Below, piece by piece: positions 52,658 through 63,334 of a stretch of 64,000 bases of DNA. The notes under the pieces were generated by a model. It was not told the origin of the DNA. It did no database searches and saw only the letters and a program-made list of their open reading frames with translations. The translations under genes were made by a program, and so were the position numbers. Position 1 is the stretch's first letter, and every line of letters begins with the position of its first letter. The stretch spans positions 248,001 to 312,000 of the forward strand of contig FMBT01000289.1 in the NCBI GenBank assembly GCA_900095095.1. Direction: 5' to 3'. The DNA is from Fragilariopsis cylindrus CCMP1102 (lineage: Eukaryota > Bacillariophyta > Bacillariophyceae > Bacillariales > Bacillariaceae).

Positions 52658-53815
52658 TGTAGTATTTAAGTACTGGCTAGTAGTGGTATTTTTACTGTTA
52701 GTCCTGCTTGCTAATGACTCCCGGATCTTATCAGTTGCACATGCATGCACATCCATGGATTGTTGGTCTGTTATGTATGTGTGGGCTTTACTTTCATATT
52801 CTATGTCTATGTCAAACAGAACATTAAGAATCATCAATGGATCACACTACACACAACTTTGTCTCTTGCACTATCAGCTTATCCGATCCTTCATCATAGA
52901 TACTGTGTACAGTATTTCAAACTCATTTTGCTGTTCTTCAATGAAGACAAGAAAACACCACCCCAAATCAAATAAATATTAAAAAAAGAACAGTTAGTTT
53001 CTTCTGCTATTGCTGCTGCCTACATCTAAAAGTCAGTCACGAATTGATTGATTCAATCACGTGATAGATTTTTTACTCAAAACATAAACAACAAGAATCA
53101 AGAAATTTGACAGCTCGACAATGGCTTCTTGTGTTGTCTACTGTATTGGAAGGAGAAGGGGAGGAGGAGGAGATATATCTATACCCTTTCTACTGGCTCC
53201 ATGGTATTAGGCATAGTGCAACATGTCAAATAACCACCATCACGCATACAATTATCGTGCTTTTTTCTTTTCTTTTTCTAAAGAGAGGAAAAACGGAAAG
53301 AAGCGACATCACGACTTTTAACTCCCACGGGCAATGATTTTTTTTGACGGACTGATCAAGAAGAAGTCGTTACGATTTTTTGAAACCAACAACAGAATTG
53401 TAAAAACCAACGCAACGCAACACGAGAAACAATAAAGCAATGCACTGCACTGTTTACTAACTATTCAGCCATGATCTACCATTATCTCACAATCTAAAAA
53501 CTTTTGACTTTTCAAAAAGCTCTTCTTTTTAGATTAACACACACTCAAACAAGCTTTACTTTCTTCTTCCTCTTTCGACGAACAAGTAAATCAAATCTAA
53601 TCAAATCAAACAGACCAACGATAAACAAACGTAAGTTCTAAGTTCCAAACAAACGATGTCGTCGTCGTCGTCATCATCGGATGATTACGTTTTTGACTTT
53701 GACTTTATTTTATATTGTTTTGTTTTATTTTATTTTGTTTTGAATTGAATTCATTATCTCATCTCATCTCTCTATTTCTTTCTCTCTCTCTATTTCTCTT
53801 CTATTATAGTTATCA
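52658..53815. other. Upstream region of the EGF/FAS1 gene with a probable 5' UTR intron
   Basis: No gene seen in the first ~900 bp. A strong donor AACGTAAGTTCT at ~53630 and a pyrimidine-rich acceptor CTATTATAG ending at ~53810, five bases before ATG 53816, suggest an intron of ~180 bp in the 5' UTR. Confidence 0.5.
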
Positions 53816-56564
53816 ATGATGAAGTTATCTTTAATGGTATTAAGTGCTGCTACTGCGGTTTCTTCTTTATCATCACTAATCGTGTTTTTACCATCCTCAT
53901 CGATTATTGGTGCAATCAATGCTGCTGCTAATCAAGATGCTGATGGTCGATCATTACTTGATTGTCCACTATTATCTGATTGTCCACTTGATTGTGGTAT
54001 TAACGGATGTTGTGAACTGGTTTACAGCGACGGTGATGATGTTGTTGGTACGTTATTACGTTTCCGTTCGTCGTTTTATTTTATGTTTGTTTTGTTTATA
54101 AAATACGGAATGGAAAAATTGGTATAATTACAATCTATCTCTTTCTCTTTTATCACTCAGCTTTTCTGTATCTTCTGTTTTTGTGGATATCTTTTCTTTC
54201 CTGCAACAACAACAACAACAACAACAACAATTAAAACAACAACAACAAAATTTTACTACTACCTTTGTCGACTCGACTTCGACTCCGACTCGACTCGTCT
54301 CGTCTCATCTTAAAAAATAACAACACCAACAACTGATGTCGTCATGTCCGCTGTCTTTTGCTGCCCTCATCGACGCTGATGTTGATGCTACAGATGCTTC
54401 AGAACGACAGTCGTCAATCATGTCGCCTGTCATGCCTGTCACCGGGCCTGGTGGCATGCAAGCGTACAATGAAGCTGACTACTTTCGTTGTGTTTACTAT
54501 GGCGGCGGATTCTTCAAGAATGGTGCTGCCGCTGCCGGTCCTTCCGCTGTCGGCGCTGCTTCCGCTTCCGCCGCTTCTTCTTCGGCTTCTTCTTCAGGAT
54601 ATGACGATGTCAACAACAACAACGATGACCTCGTCTTTCCTTGGGAACAGGATGGTTGTCCACTCGATTGTCAAAATGATGGACAATGTATTTCAGTCTT
54701 TGGTGGTTTACAATACGCATGTATTTGTGTTGAACCATTTTGGGGAACACAATGTGAATATAATGAACAAGTTGATCCATGTGATTTAGATTGTAGTGAT
54801 ATTGATATCATTGGTGGTGGTAGTGGTAGTAGTAAAGATGGTGCATTTTGTGCTGAATCTCCTGAAGATCTCCTTGTCAACAACGATGATGATTTTAATC
54901 CACAATTTGGTCTTCCTCCTGTCCATACATGTATACGTTGTGAGGAGATTATTGAAGAACCGGCATGTGATCGTACTTGTATGAATGGTGGTGTATGTGG
55001 GTTCAATTACCTCTTTATTGGTGCTGATAATGCAGATGAAGATGAATCGACAATTCCTTCATTTCAATGTTCTGCAACAGTCTCAATGGTAACAGTCACT
55101 AGCAATGGCGATGGTGATGACACAGTACAGGAACTAACCGTATGGACAGATCCTCTACCATATACATCATATTGTATTTGTCCTGCTGGATATCAAGGAA
55201 AGAATTGCGAAGAAATTGATGTTTGTGGTGGATGTCAAAATGATGGATATTGTATTTCGAAAGAAACACCGGAGAAGAATGACGGTGATGATTTTCTTTC
55301 CGACCTTCCTTTTAACGATGATGATTTTGGTAATAATTTTGACGATGATGATTTCAATATTATTATCTTTGATGATGATACTGACGATGATGATTTCAAT
55401 TTTATCTTTGATGATATTCCTGGTACTGCCATTGCAGCTGGTATTTTCAATACATTGGTTGCCGCATTAAGTGCTGCTGATTTAGTCGATACATTATCAG
55501 GTGAAGGTCCATTTACTGTATTTGCACCAACTGATGATGCATTTGCTGCTATTCCTGAAGAATTAGTTACATGTTTATCAAGAGAAGAAAATGTAGATGC
55601 ATTAACATCCATTTTGACGTATCACGTCATTAGTGGTCAAGTATCATCTACTGATTTAGAAGATGGTATGACATTTACTACTCTTCAAGGTGAAGACGTT
55701 ACAGTTGATGTATCGAATGGTTCTGCCAAGATTAATGACACTATTCGTGAAGACGTTACAGTTGATGTATCGAATGGTTCTACCTTTGCAGTTATTTCTG
55801 CTGATATCTTTACTACCAATGGTTTTATTCTTGTTATTGATGAGGTTTTAGTACCACCATCTATTGATGTTGCTGCCTTCCTTGAAATATGCAAGGAATG
55901 GGTTGGCGATGACGATACTGATGACGATTTCAATATTAACTTTGATGATGGTGCAGATGATGATGATGATTTTGGTAATAGCTTCAATGATGATTTCAAT
56001 AATAGCTTTAATGATGATCTCAATATTGTGCTCTGTCCTTCTCAACCAGCGGTGAACTACTGTGATTGTGGTAACGATTGTCAAGAAAACTCAGACTGGT
56101 GCTCTTGTGACGACGCTCAAAGCTGTTGTAACGGCGTGTCTTCCTCCGGGGCACAAACAGCTCCACCTATACCTGAACCGTATTGCTCTTGTGAATATGG
56201 TTATTTCGGAAATCTTTGTGAGCACACGGTGACTACAATTTGTCTTCCCGGCTACCAAGTTATCCACGATTATTGTATGAATGCTGGAGGATTTTGTCCT
56301 CTCGATATGGATATTGTGGGCGAACGATTTTGCGCTAATGGAGGAACATGCGGCGTTAATGATTGTGACTGTCCAGATGGTTTTGAGGGTGCTAATTGCG
56401 AACTCGCTCAAGTATCAACCACGTCAAGTCCAACATCCTCGCCACCGACAACGGATGAACCATCCTCTGGAGCAGCAACACCATTGCATGTAGCTAGAAT
56501 GGTATTGGGTAGCTGGCACATTTTTGCCCTCGCTATTCCATCTGCGATCTTCTGCTACTATTGA
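53816..56564 (+). CDS. EGF-repeat and fasciclin (FAS1) cell-surface protein (two exons)
   Basis: CDS join(53816..54047,54394..56564), 800 residues. The 346-bp intron starts GTACGT, holds (CAA)n and (ACTCG)n-like runs and ends GCTACAG; an AG nine bases on is also in phase. A signal peptide (LSLMVLSAATAVSSLSSLIV) starts the protein. EGF-like modules follow: CPLDCQNDGQCISV..CICVEPFWGTQC, CDRTCMNGGVC...CICPAGYQGKNC, CGGCQNDGYC (incomplete), then after the FAS1 domain CSCEYGYFGNLC and FCANGGTCGVNDCDCPDGFEGANC. The FAS1 domain (about residues 495-640) has TVFAPTDDAFAAIP, LTYHVISG and FILVIDEVLVP. Asp/Asn/Phe repeats (DDDFNIIIFDDD) flank it. A Thr/Pro/Ser stretch and a hydrophobic end (WHIFALAIPSAIFCYY) suggest a GPI anchor. 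It is probably an adhesive wall or surface protein. The FAS1 domain carries a small internal duplication. Confidence 0.85.
55690..55781 (+). repeat. 35-bp direct repeat 57 bp apart inside the FAS1 domain
   Basis: GTGAAGACGTTACAGTTGAT and the following 15 bases occur at 55690 and again at 55747, an exact 19-codon shift. The result is an extra EDVTVDVSNGS in the FAS1 domain, in frame. Confidence 0.9.
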
Positions 56565-57057
56565 GTAATATCGGAAGGAATTAGATCGAGAGTTCTCGAG
56601 GATGGGAAATAACTACATACATACATACATACATACAGACAGACAGAGATGCATATCACTTCACTACGATACGATACAAGAAATATACACAGAACACATA
56701 CAAGAAACCCATCCAGAGTAAAAAATAGGAAATTTAAAATATAAGCATCATGCATATTCATAAAAACACACGGGTCGATCTTCTTTACTTTTGTTTTGTT
56801 AAGGGGTCTACGAGATTACTATTTATAAGCAAGTTATATAGGATTCGTTTTCGTGTTTGAATATATTCGTCCCTTCTCAAATTCCATCCGTGATCAATTT
56901 TCTGAAGTCCTCGTCCTCGCCACCGCCACCACCACCACCATTGTCTAATCCTACTCTCATTGTTCTACTATAAGATTTTCCTTTCACTTCTTCTTCTTCT
57001 TCTACGATCTTTTCTTTCCATTTTTCTTCCCAAATACTAACTAAATAATAATAACAT
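56565..57057. other. Convergent 3' regions
   Basis: Contains a (CATA)n(CAGA)n microsatellite at ~56614-56650. No gene supported; the open frame at 56877-57071 (minus) is Glu/Gly repeat sequence in the 3' flank of the plastid protein. Confidence 0.5.
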
Positions 57058-57669
57058 TTATTTTGACTCAACTAATTCCATTATTTCTTCGGTAGTCGTA
57101 TGAACTTTCTTCTGTAATGCCTTTACTGTAACTTCTGCGACAGCACGTTCTTTATATAATTTATTGAATTCATCGAATTCACTACCAATGGTAGCCTTCT
57201 TATTCCTATGTTTCTTTAAAAGACTTTCATATGATAAATATGCTGCAGCATCATACGGGATAGAAATATCATACTTTCCACCTGCCCTTTTCTTTCTTGT
57301 TTTTCCACCAAAACCACCCGAGGATGATGATTTTTCATTACTATTACCATTATTGTAAGCATAAAATCCCACTCCTAGTACTACGATAGCAAATACTGCA
57401 GACATATTATCTTCAGGTATACCGCTAGCAATCATAAAAGCAGCAGTACTTGGATCAGCAGCGATCGCTTTAATAGACGATTTAGACGATCTATACGTCG
57501 AGCATCGGGTTGAGGACGATGACGACAACGGCAATGACGCAGTGAACGCTCGTACTGGTGTCGTCAAGCAGATCATTATCAACGTAAATAATCCAAGAAT
57601 CGATGACCTCTTCTTCCTCATCATCATGTTGCTAGTAGAAGAACTAGAAGAACTAGTAGAAGTCGTCAT
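57058..57669 (-). CDS. Plastid-targeted membrane protein of unknown function
   Basis: 203 residues, intronless; ATG 57627 would also serve as a start. The leader is bipartite: a signal peptide (SSILGLFTLIMICLTTPVRA) is followed by FTASLP, an A|F motif of diatom plastid import, and a Ser/Arg-rich transit stretch. One membrane segment (MSAVFAIVVLGVGFYAYNNG) follows. The rest is a Gly/Lys loop (GGFGGKTRKKRAGGKYDIS) and a charged helix (EFDEFNKLYKERAVAEVTVK) that could be a coiled coil. No family recognised. It is likely in the thylakoid or an inner plastid membrane. Confidence 0.7.
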   Translation of the reverse strand: MTTSTSSSSSSTSNMMMRKKRSSILGLFTLIMICLTTPVRAFTASLPLSSSSSTRCSTYRSSKSSIKAIAADPSTAAFMIASGIPEDNMSAVFAIVVLGVGFYAYNNGNSNEKSSSSGGFGGKTRKKRAGGKYDISIPYDAAAYLSYESLLKKHRNKKATIGSEFDEFNKLYKERAVAEVTVKALQKKVHTTTEEIMELVESK

Positions 57670-58521
57670 TATACTATATTTCTATTTTATGAAATCTGAC
57701 AAAATGAGAATACGTTATATACTATATTATTATATCATCACAGCGGTCATACATAATATAGTTGGACTTGGATTTGGATCTCTTGGTTCTCTATTCTATC
57801 ATTGGTACCGCGTGTTCCCGCCACAATAGTAGATAGGAAACAATGAAGGATTTTTCTTCTATTATTATTTGTTTCACTTCTTGAACATGAAAGGATACCT
57901 TTTATCCACCCACGACTTGACTGACTCGACTCGACTCACTTCAGTCGCGTGGTTTGCATTCGACTCACGACTCAATCTGGTTGAAAACGATTTTGTTCAA
58001 AAAGATCCAAGCAATTCACCACCAAGATTTAAATACGGTAGTCCCCTCCCTGATCGTTTCATCTACTAGCAGAAGCTACAATACATTGTTTGTACATATA
58101 ATAGTACTACAGTAGTAGGAAGTTAAAAAGTGTACGTTAGGCTATCTAATCTACTGCTCGTGGCGATGTCGGAAACTTTAAGAGGGTTTTAAAAAAAATT
58201 AGATATCATTAGCTAATATTTATATATTTTACGCGCGCTGTAAAAATATCACGTAAATAACGTCTGACCTTCGTTTGTGTACTGTACAGCTTTCTAGCCA
58301 TCATCATCAGTTGTCAATTTTAAATATCTCTAAATCGCCGCGACGATGCGATGGCAATGTTGAAATAGGGCAATCCTCGTCCATCTCATACTACCTGTTA
58401 CGGTAGATGAACCGAGGATAATACCGTGTACTGTATCGGGAGAGGAGAGAAAATCAATCTATTACACACAAGCAAGTGCAATACAGTAGGCATTTTTAAA
58501 AAGAGGGGATTATAATATATA
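57670..58521. other. Divergent promoter region
   Basis: Between the plastid protein gene (minus) and the SpoU-like gene (plus). No gene seen. TATATAAT lies directly before the SpoU-like ATG. Confidence 0.5.
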
Positions 58522-59550
58522 ATGTCGACTACTAATCAAAATAAAATAAGAATTACATTATTAATCGAAAATCCATCAAAAAATAAAAATTGGGGTCCAT
58601 TATTACGTTGTTGTGTCGCATATGGTATATCAACTATCTATGTGATTGGATATGATCAATGTGATGTTCGGGGTTCACATGGTTCCTCCAAACATGTGCA
58701 ATTAATATCCTTAGGACATTCTTATAATTATAAAGATGCAATTCAATCTTTAACAGCACGTGAAGATAAAGAAAATAATGGTGATTTTGAACTTATTGGA
58801 TTATTATCACCATTATCAACTACTAATCAAGAAGATCAAGGAGATGTTCATAATGGCAGTTCCTCTTCTTCTACGGTAATACAAGAAAAAATTCTTCATC
58901 AACAAAAACAAACAGAAAAGGAAATAGAAATTGTTCGAATAGGAAGTAGGAATGAAATAAAGACAATTGAAATTGACAATAACAATAAAAGTTCGTCGTC
59001 AACTTCTTCAACAGATAGATCATCTGATCCGATATATGAATTTTGTCAAAAACTAAAACATCAGCATCAGCAGCAGAATAACAAAAAGAATCAGATCAAG
59101 AATATATGTTTAGTGGTTGATAAATTAAAATGTGGTTTACCATTCTCATTAGGAAAATATTGTCATTCATTTATACATATACCACATAATAACAGTAATT
59201 GTAGTTCAAGTTCAACGAGTTCATCAATGTTTACATTAGAAGCATCTGTATCAATAATATTTCATGAATTAATGTCAACAGGATTATGTATTGGACATAC
59301 AACAACTGGTACTGGTACTGGTACTACTGGTAGTGGTACTGGTAATGATGATCAGACGACAAATCAGACAAATCAAGATGGACAAAAATATTATGTTGAA
59401 AGGATACATAAGGGTGGTAATCCTGATAGTCCTAATAATACAATAGAAAGACAGAAAATACGACAAGAACGGGAACGTAAATATCAAGAACAACAAGATG
59501 AAGCAAATGACTTAAATTCAAATATAAATAATGATGATGGAGATTATTAA
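58522..59550 (+). CDS. SpoU/TrmH-like RNA 2'-O-methyltransferase, divergent
   Basis: 342 residues, intronless. It fits the SpoU (SPOUT) fold: ITLLIENPSKNKNWGPLLRC has the 'N.G...R' motif 1, IKNICLVVDKLKCGLPFSLG is motif 2, and FIHIPH..., MFTLEASVSIIFHELMSTG is motif 3. SpoU enzymes methylate ribose 2'-OH in tRNA or rRNA with SAM at a deep knot. Two family residues differ: the Glu of motif 2 is replaced (DKLKCGLP), and the Asn of motif 3 ('SLNVS') is Leu-Glu. The active site may therefore be altered, as is seen in some algal homologues. Ser, Gln and Thr/Gly insertions separate the motifs. The C-terminal helix is charged. A hairpin cluster follows the stop. Confidence 0.7.
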   Translation: MSTTNQNKIRITLLIENPSKNKNWGPLLRCCVAYGISTIYVIGYDQCDVRGSHGSSKHVQLISLGHSYNYKDAIQSLTAREDKENNGDFELIGLLSPLSTTNQEDQGDVHNGSSSSSTVIQEKILHQQKQTEKEIEIVRIGSRNEIKTIEIDNNNKSSSSTSSTDRSSDPIYEFCQKLKHQHQQQNNKKNQIKNICLVVDKLKCGLPFSLGKYCHSFIHIPHNNSNCSSSSTSSSMFTLEASVSIIFHELMSTGLCIGHTTTGTGTGTTGSGTGNDDQTTNQTNQDGQKYYVERIHKGGNPDSPNNTIERQKIRQERERKYQEQQDEANDLNSNINNDDGDY

Positions 59551-59558
59551 AACTTAGG

Positions 59559-59720
59559 CATGCTGTGTGGTTATGGGTGCGAAACCCGGTCCGTGCAGCA
59601 TGGTCAAATCACGCTCAAGAGTCTAGTATACGATTTAGGTTCTTTGACAGCTGCTAGGTGAGGATCCGAAACCCCTCATCGTTAGTTCCATATCCTGAAC
59701 GAATATGGAGACCAGACTCC
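59559..59720 (+). other. Chain of hairpins after the SpoU-like gene (possible structured RNA)
   Basis: Stems: CATGCTG 59559-59565 with CAGCATG 59596-59602, enclosing GGGT/ACCC; TGAGG 59659-59663 with CCTCA 59674-59678; CCATAT 59688-59693 with ATATGG 59703-59708; GGAG/CTCC 59707-59720. Two loops read GCGAAACC and CCGAAACC, near the tRNA B-box consensus. The group is followed by a C run and an A-rich tract. It may be a structured 3' UTR, an ncRNA or a tRNA-like SINE relic. Confidence 0.35.
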
Positions 59721-59869
59721 CCCCCCCCCCCCAAAAAAAAAAAACCCAAAAAAAATTAGTCAAGAACAGTAAAAAAGAAAATGTAGATAAGGTAAATACA
59801 GTACACTAAAAAAAGATTAAGATCTGATGTTTTATTATTATACTACATTATATAATATAATTATTCCTT

Positions 59870-60047
59870 TTAAAGACAATAAGGAGCATCATCTTCTGGT
59901 GTGTTATCTTCTTCTTTTTTACTATTATTTCTACCTTCTCCACCACCAATCGTAGTTGTACCGGATAGGATGCTGACATTTCCTACAACATTCTGCTGCT
60001 GCTGCTGTTGTTGTTGTGGATTATATACAAGAGGATCGTCATTATGT

Positions 60048-60085
<38 letters not shown>

Positions 60086-60345
60086 AGATGGTAATGGTGC
60101 AAGCTGCTGTTGAATATACTGTCGTTCGTGATGATGATAATTATCTGCATCTCCGGTAATGCCATTATTATTATTAGTTCCTTCATCAGTTGTTATTGCT
60201 ATTATTGGTGTTGTTGTTGTTGCTGCACTTCGGGCTAGATAATGTTCCGCAGCTAAGACATTGGTAAGAATCGATCCATTAGGATCATCCAATTCTCCTC
60301 CTCCTCCTCCTCCTCCTTGATTAGAACGGAGTTGTTGTTGTTGTT

Positions 60346-60382
<37 letters not shown>

Positions 60383-63334
60383 CTGCTGTTGGCGATCTTG
60401 CGTAGCTGTTGTAAAGTACGGAATGGTACCGATAGTATCATGAGCATGAGCATGCTGTTGATGTTGCTGGTGATCCTCCTCTTGTTGCTGGGTCTGCTGA
60501 AAATATTTTAAATACAAATCACTTTGTTGTTCACCTTGTTGTTGTTGTTGCACTTCTTCATCTTTGATGTGAGGTTGCTGATTAAAAACATCAATTACAT
60601 TATTATTACCACCACTGCCACCACCACCAGTGTCATCATAATTGTTTGTTTGTTGTAGATCATTATTATAAGCTGCTGCTTCCGCAATATCATTATGATC
60701 ACGTTGTTGCAGTAGTTCTTTATTATTCCGTAATTGTTGTTCTTTGATAATACTTTCTCTTAATGGGAGTTTAGCTTTAGTTTTTGCAACATGTGGTGCA
60801 ACCCAACAAAAACCAATTGATTCTAATTTCTCTTGACGTTCATATGTTAATGGTGATTTCCTACCACGAACTTTATCATAGTAAAATCCACGTTGTTTCA
60901 TTACCCATTTTCCCAAGATAGGATTTGGATTGAATTTTTGTGGTATGTTACAATCACCATTAGCATTCTTATATTGAACCAATTCTTGATACCGATCTAT
61001 CCACTTTAGTGCAACGGGACGGATCCGCCATTCAAATCCCATACTTTCAAGTTGTTGGATACGATGTTGTGGTATTGTTTGTTTTGGTCGGGCCCGTAAC
61101 GGTACATTATCAATTGCATTTGGTATTGGTCCTCGTGTTGTATTACCATACAGTTCACGTTGTATCTTAACCCACCATGATAATTTCCCGAATCCTTTTT
61201 GTGGTACGTTCGAATTCCCATGTTTTTCTTTATATTCCATTAACTGTCTAAAATGCTTTTGCCATATTTCTTCATAATCTTCATTAGGAAATTCCCATAC
61301 CATACCCAAAAATGTTAATACCTTAATCCGTTCAAATCGATTACCATCACTATAAAAATTCTTACCATTAAGAATCAACCCTTCATTGAATATTTTGCCC
61401 CCAACAAGATCTAATCGTACATTATCATTCATATTGACAATATAATTTGCTTCACCGCTATCATCATTGTTTAATGTACCACCACCTCTTCTACCAAGTG
61501 CGTTTTCAAAATGAAAAAATTGACCACCAATTTTTACATCAGGTGTCGGTTCTTGTTGTTGTTGTTGATGCTGCCCAGCAGCAGTAGCGATAGTAGTAGT
61601 AGTAGTAGTAGTAGCAGCAGTAGGGTCGGGTACAATAGTCGTATCAACACCTAGCGTATTATTATTATCATCATTATTACTGCTGATGCTATCCCGACGA
61701 GTCAATTCTGGAACAGTATTCATTACACCGATCGCACGACTCGCCGCATTGAGCGCAGCTAAATCCATATCCATTGTCTTGATTGTTGCTATTGCCGCCA
61801 CTGGTACAGGTTCAGCTATGATAATATCTGCATTATTCTCGTTATCATTATGATTATGACTATGATTATTCGTATTTGTTGCTGTGTTCGTATTCGTGGT
61901 GATGATCCTTATCGGTTGCAATCGTTTATATTCCTTACGTAATTTTTCAATCCATTTTCCTAACACGCCACCTTTTTTAATTGGTACACGAGAATGTCCT
62001 TTCATACTTTTAAATTTAATCAATTCATAGATAAAATCATTAAAACTTGATTTATTCAATGATAATTTACTATTTGAACTTGAATAGGATGATGTATTAT
62101 TATTATCACTAGAAATATCTCCGGTATTATTATTATAATCAATAGCAGATGTAGATGCAAATGCAGCTGTAATACTATTACAGGTGTTAGAAACTGCCGC
62201 CCCCGAAGCTGGATATGACTGCTGCTGAGTTTTACTACTACCGCTATTCGACCTTGTACTTGCTCCTCGTCTCTTTTTATTATTATTGTTGTTATTATTG
62301 TTATCATTATTACCTCCTCGGTGTTGTTTTTGTTTTTGTTTTTGTTGCTGGTTTTGATTTTGATTTTGTTGTTGCTGTTGCTGCTGCTGTTGTTGTTGCC
62401 GTTGATACAATACCAATTGATTTTCATATCGTTTTTTACCTTCAATTTCTGCCTTTTTCCATTCCTGTTTTTCACGAAGTGGTATCTGATCGTATGCTGC
62501 TAACGCTTCTTCAAGTATATTTGTATTTGTACTGCTATTACTTTCAATAGTTTTATATCTTTCAGAATATAATTCAAATGCTGTCCGTGGTTGTACCGGT
62601 GGTGCTTTGATCTTTGGTCCCGTCTCCTTAATATTACTATTATGTCTTTGCTGTTGTTGCTGCTGTTGGGATGATATCGTCGTCGATCCCTGTTTACTAT
62701 TGTTAGTTCCATTTCCTAAACGTTTCCTTTTCTTCTTACTCGTATCATTACTATTGTTATTGGATATGTTAGTAGTAGTAGTAGTAGTAGTAGTATCAGC
62801 ATCAGGATTCACAACAGCTGCTGGGACATTATTTCTTCCTATTCCTATTCCCATCATAGCAGCGTTAGCAAAATAGTCATTTCTGTTATAATTATTATTA
62901 TTATTGGTGGCTTCTTCTGCCGTAGTTGCTGTAAGATTTGCAGTTTTTCTTGATATTACTGTTGTTCCTAAACCACCCATTGCAGCTTTTACAAATTGAT
63001 CTTCATTATTGATAATCATCGTCGCCGTCGTCGTAGCCATCGTCGTAGCCATCGTCGTTGATGGAAGGTGAGCAGCTGCTGCTGCTGATGTTCCCATTGT
63101 AATCGGCGGCGGCGGCGGCGGTAGTGACGGCGTTGTCCTGCTTGATGATCCAACTACGCCTGCCATTGCGGAATTTAGAAATTCTTCATTAGCGTTAGCG
63201 TTAGTAGTAGTAGTAGCGCCGCCGCCAGCATCAACGACACCCTCACCGTCACCGTCACGGGGAGGAGGAGGATTATCTCCGTCTGCTTCTTGAGGATATG
63301 CAGCTTTGAAAAATTCTTCATTGATATCCTCCAT
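59870..63334 (-). CDS. HMG-box and helicase-associated (HA) domain protein with polyQ tracts
   Basis: 1154 residues, intronless. N-terminal region (1-~180): four copies of a short motif with the pattern [ND]-E/D-x-F-x-x-A-A/M-x-G (NEEFFKAAYPQ, NEEFLNSAMAGV, EDQFVKAAMGGL, RNDYFANAAMMGI). Residues ~246-310 form an HMG-box-like helix set (PRTAFELYSERYKTIES, YDQIPLREKQEWKKAE, EGKKRYENQL). Three HA domains (a winged-helix-like module named from bacterial helicases) follow: ~430-475 (LGKWIEKLRKEYKRLQ), ~690-740 (LSWWVKIQRELYGN) and ~775-825 (LGKWVMKQRGFYYDK), each with 'HG...VP' or 'NGDCNIP' before the Trp. In diatoms many such proteins are nuclear DNA binders. Gln tracts (coded by CAG/CAA) separate the parts and end the protein. 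Function: probably a transcription or chromatin factor. Confidence 0.82.

Larger units (their letters stand above)
50000..52660 (-). mobile_element. Decayed Ty1/copia (CoDi-like) retrotransposon
   Basis: The minus strand carries a broken gag (52390 to ~51180) and, further on, an integrase fragment (50570-50350), in the order expected for copia. An LTR-like repeat (52455-52657) lies at the gag side. Reverse transcriptase and RNase H are not found. The element is cut near 50000, where sequence changes to host-type spacer. Multiple stops and frameshifts show it is inactive. Confidence 0.8.

Noticed and set aside
59559-59605. tRNA gene
   Set aside because: A B-box-like loop is present but no full cloverleaf: acceptor and anticodon arms cannot be drawn.
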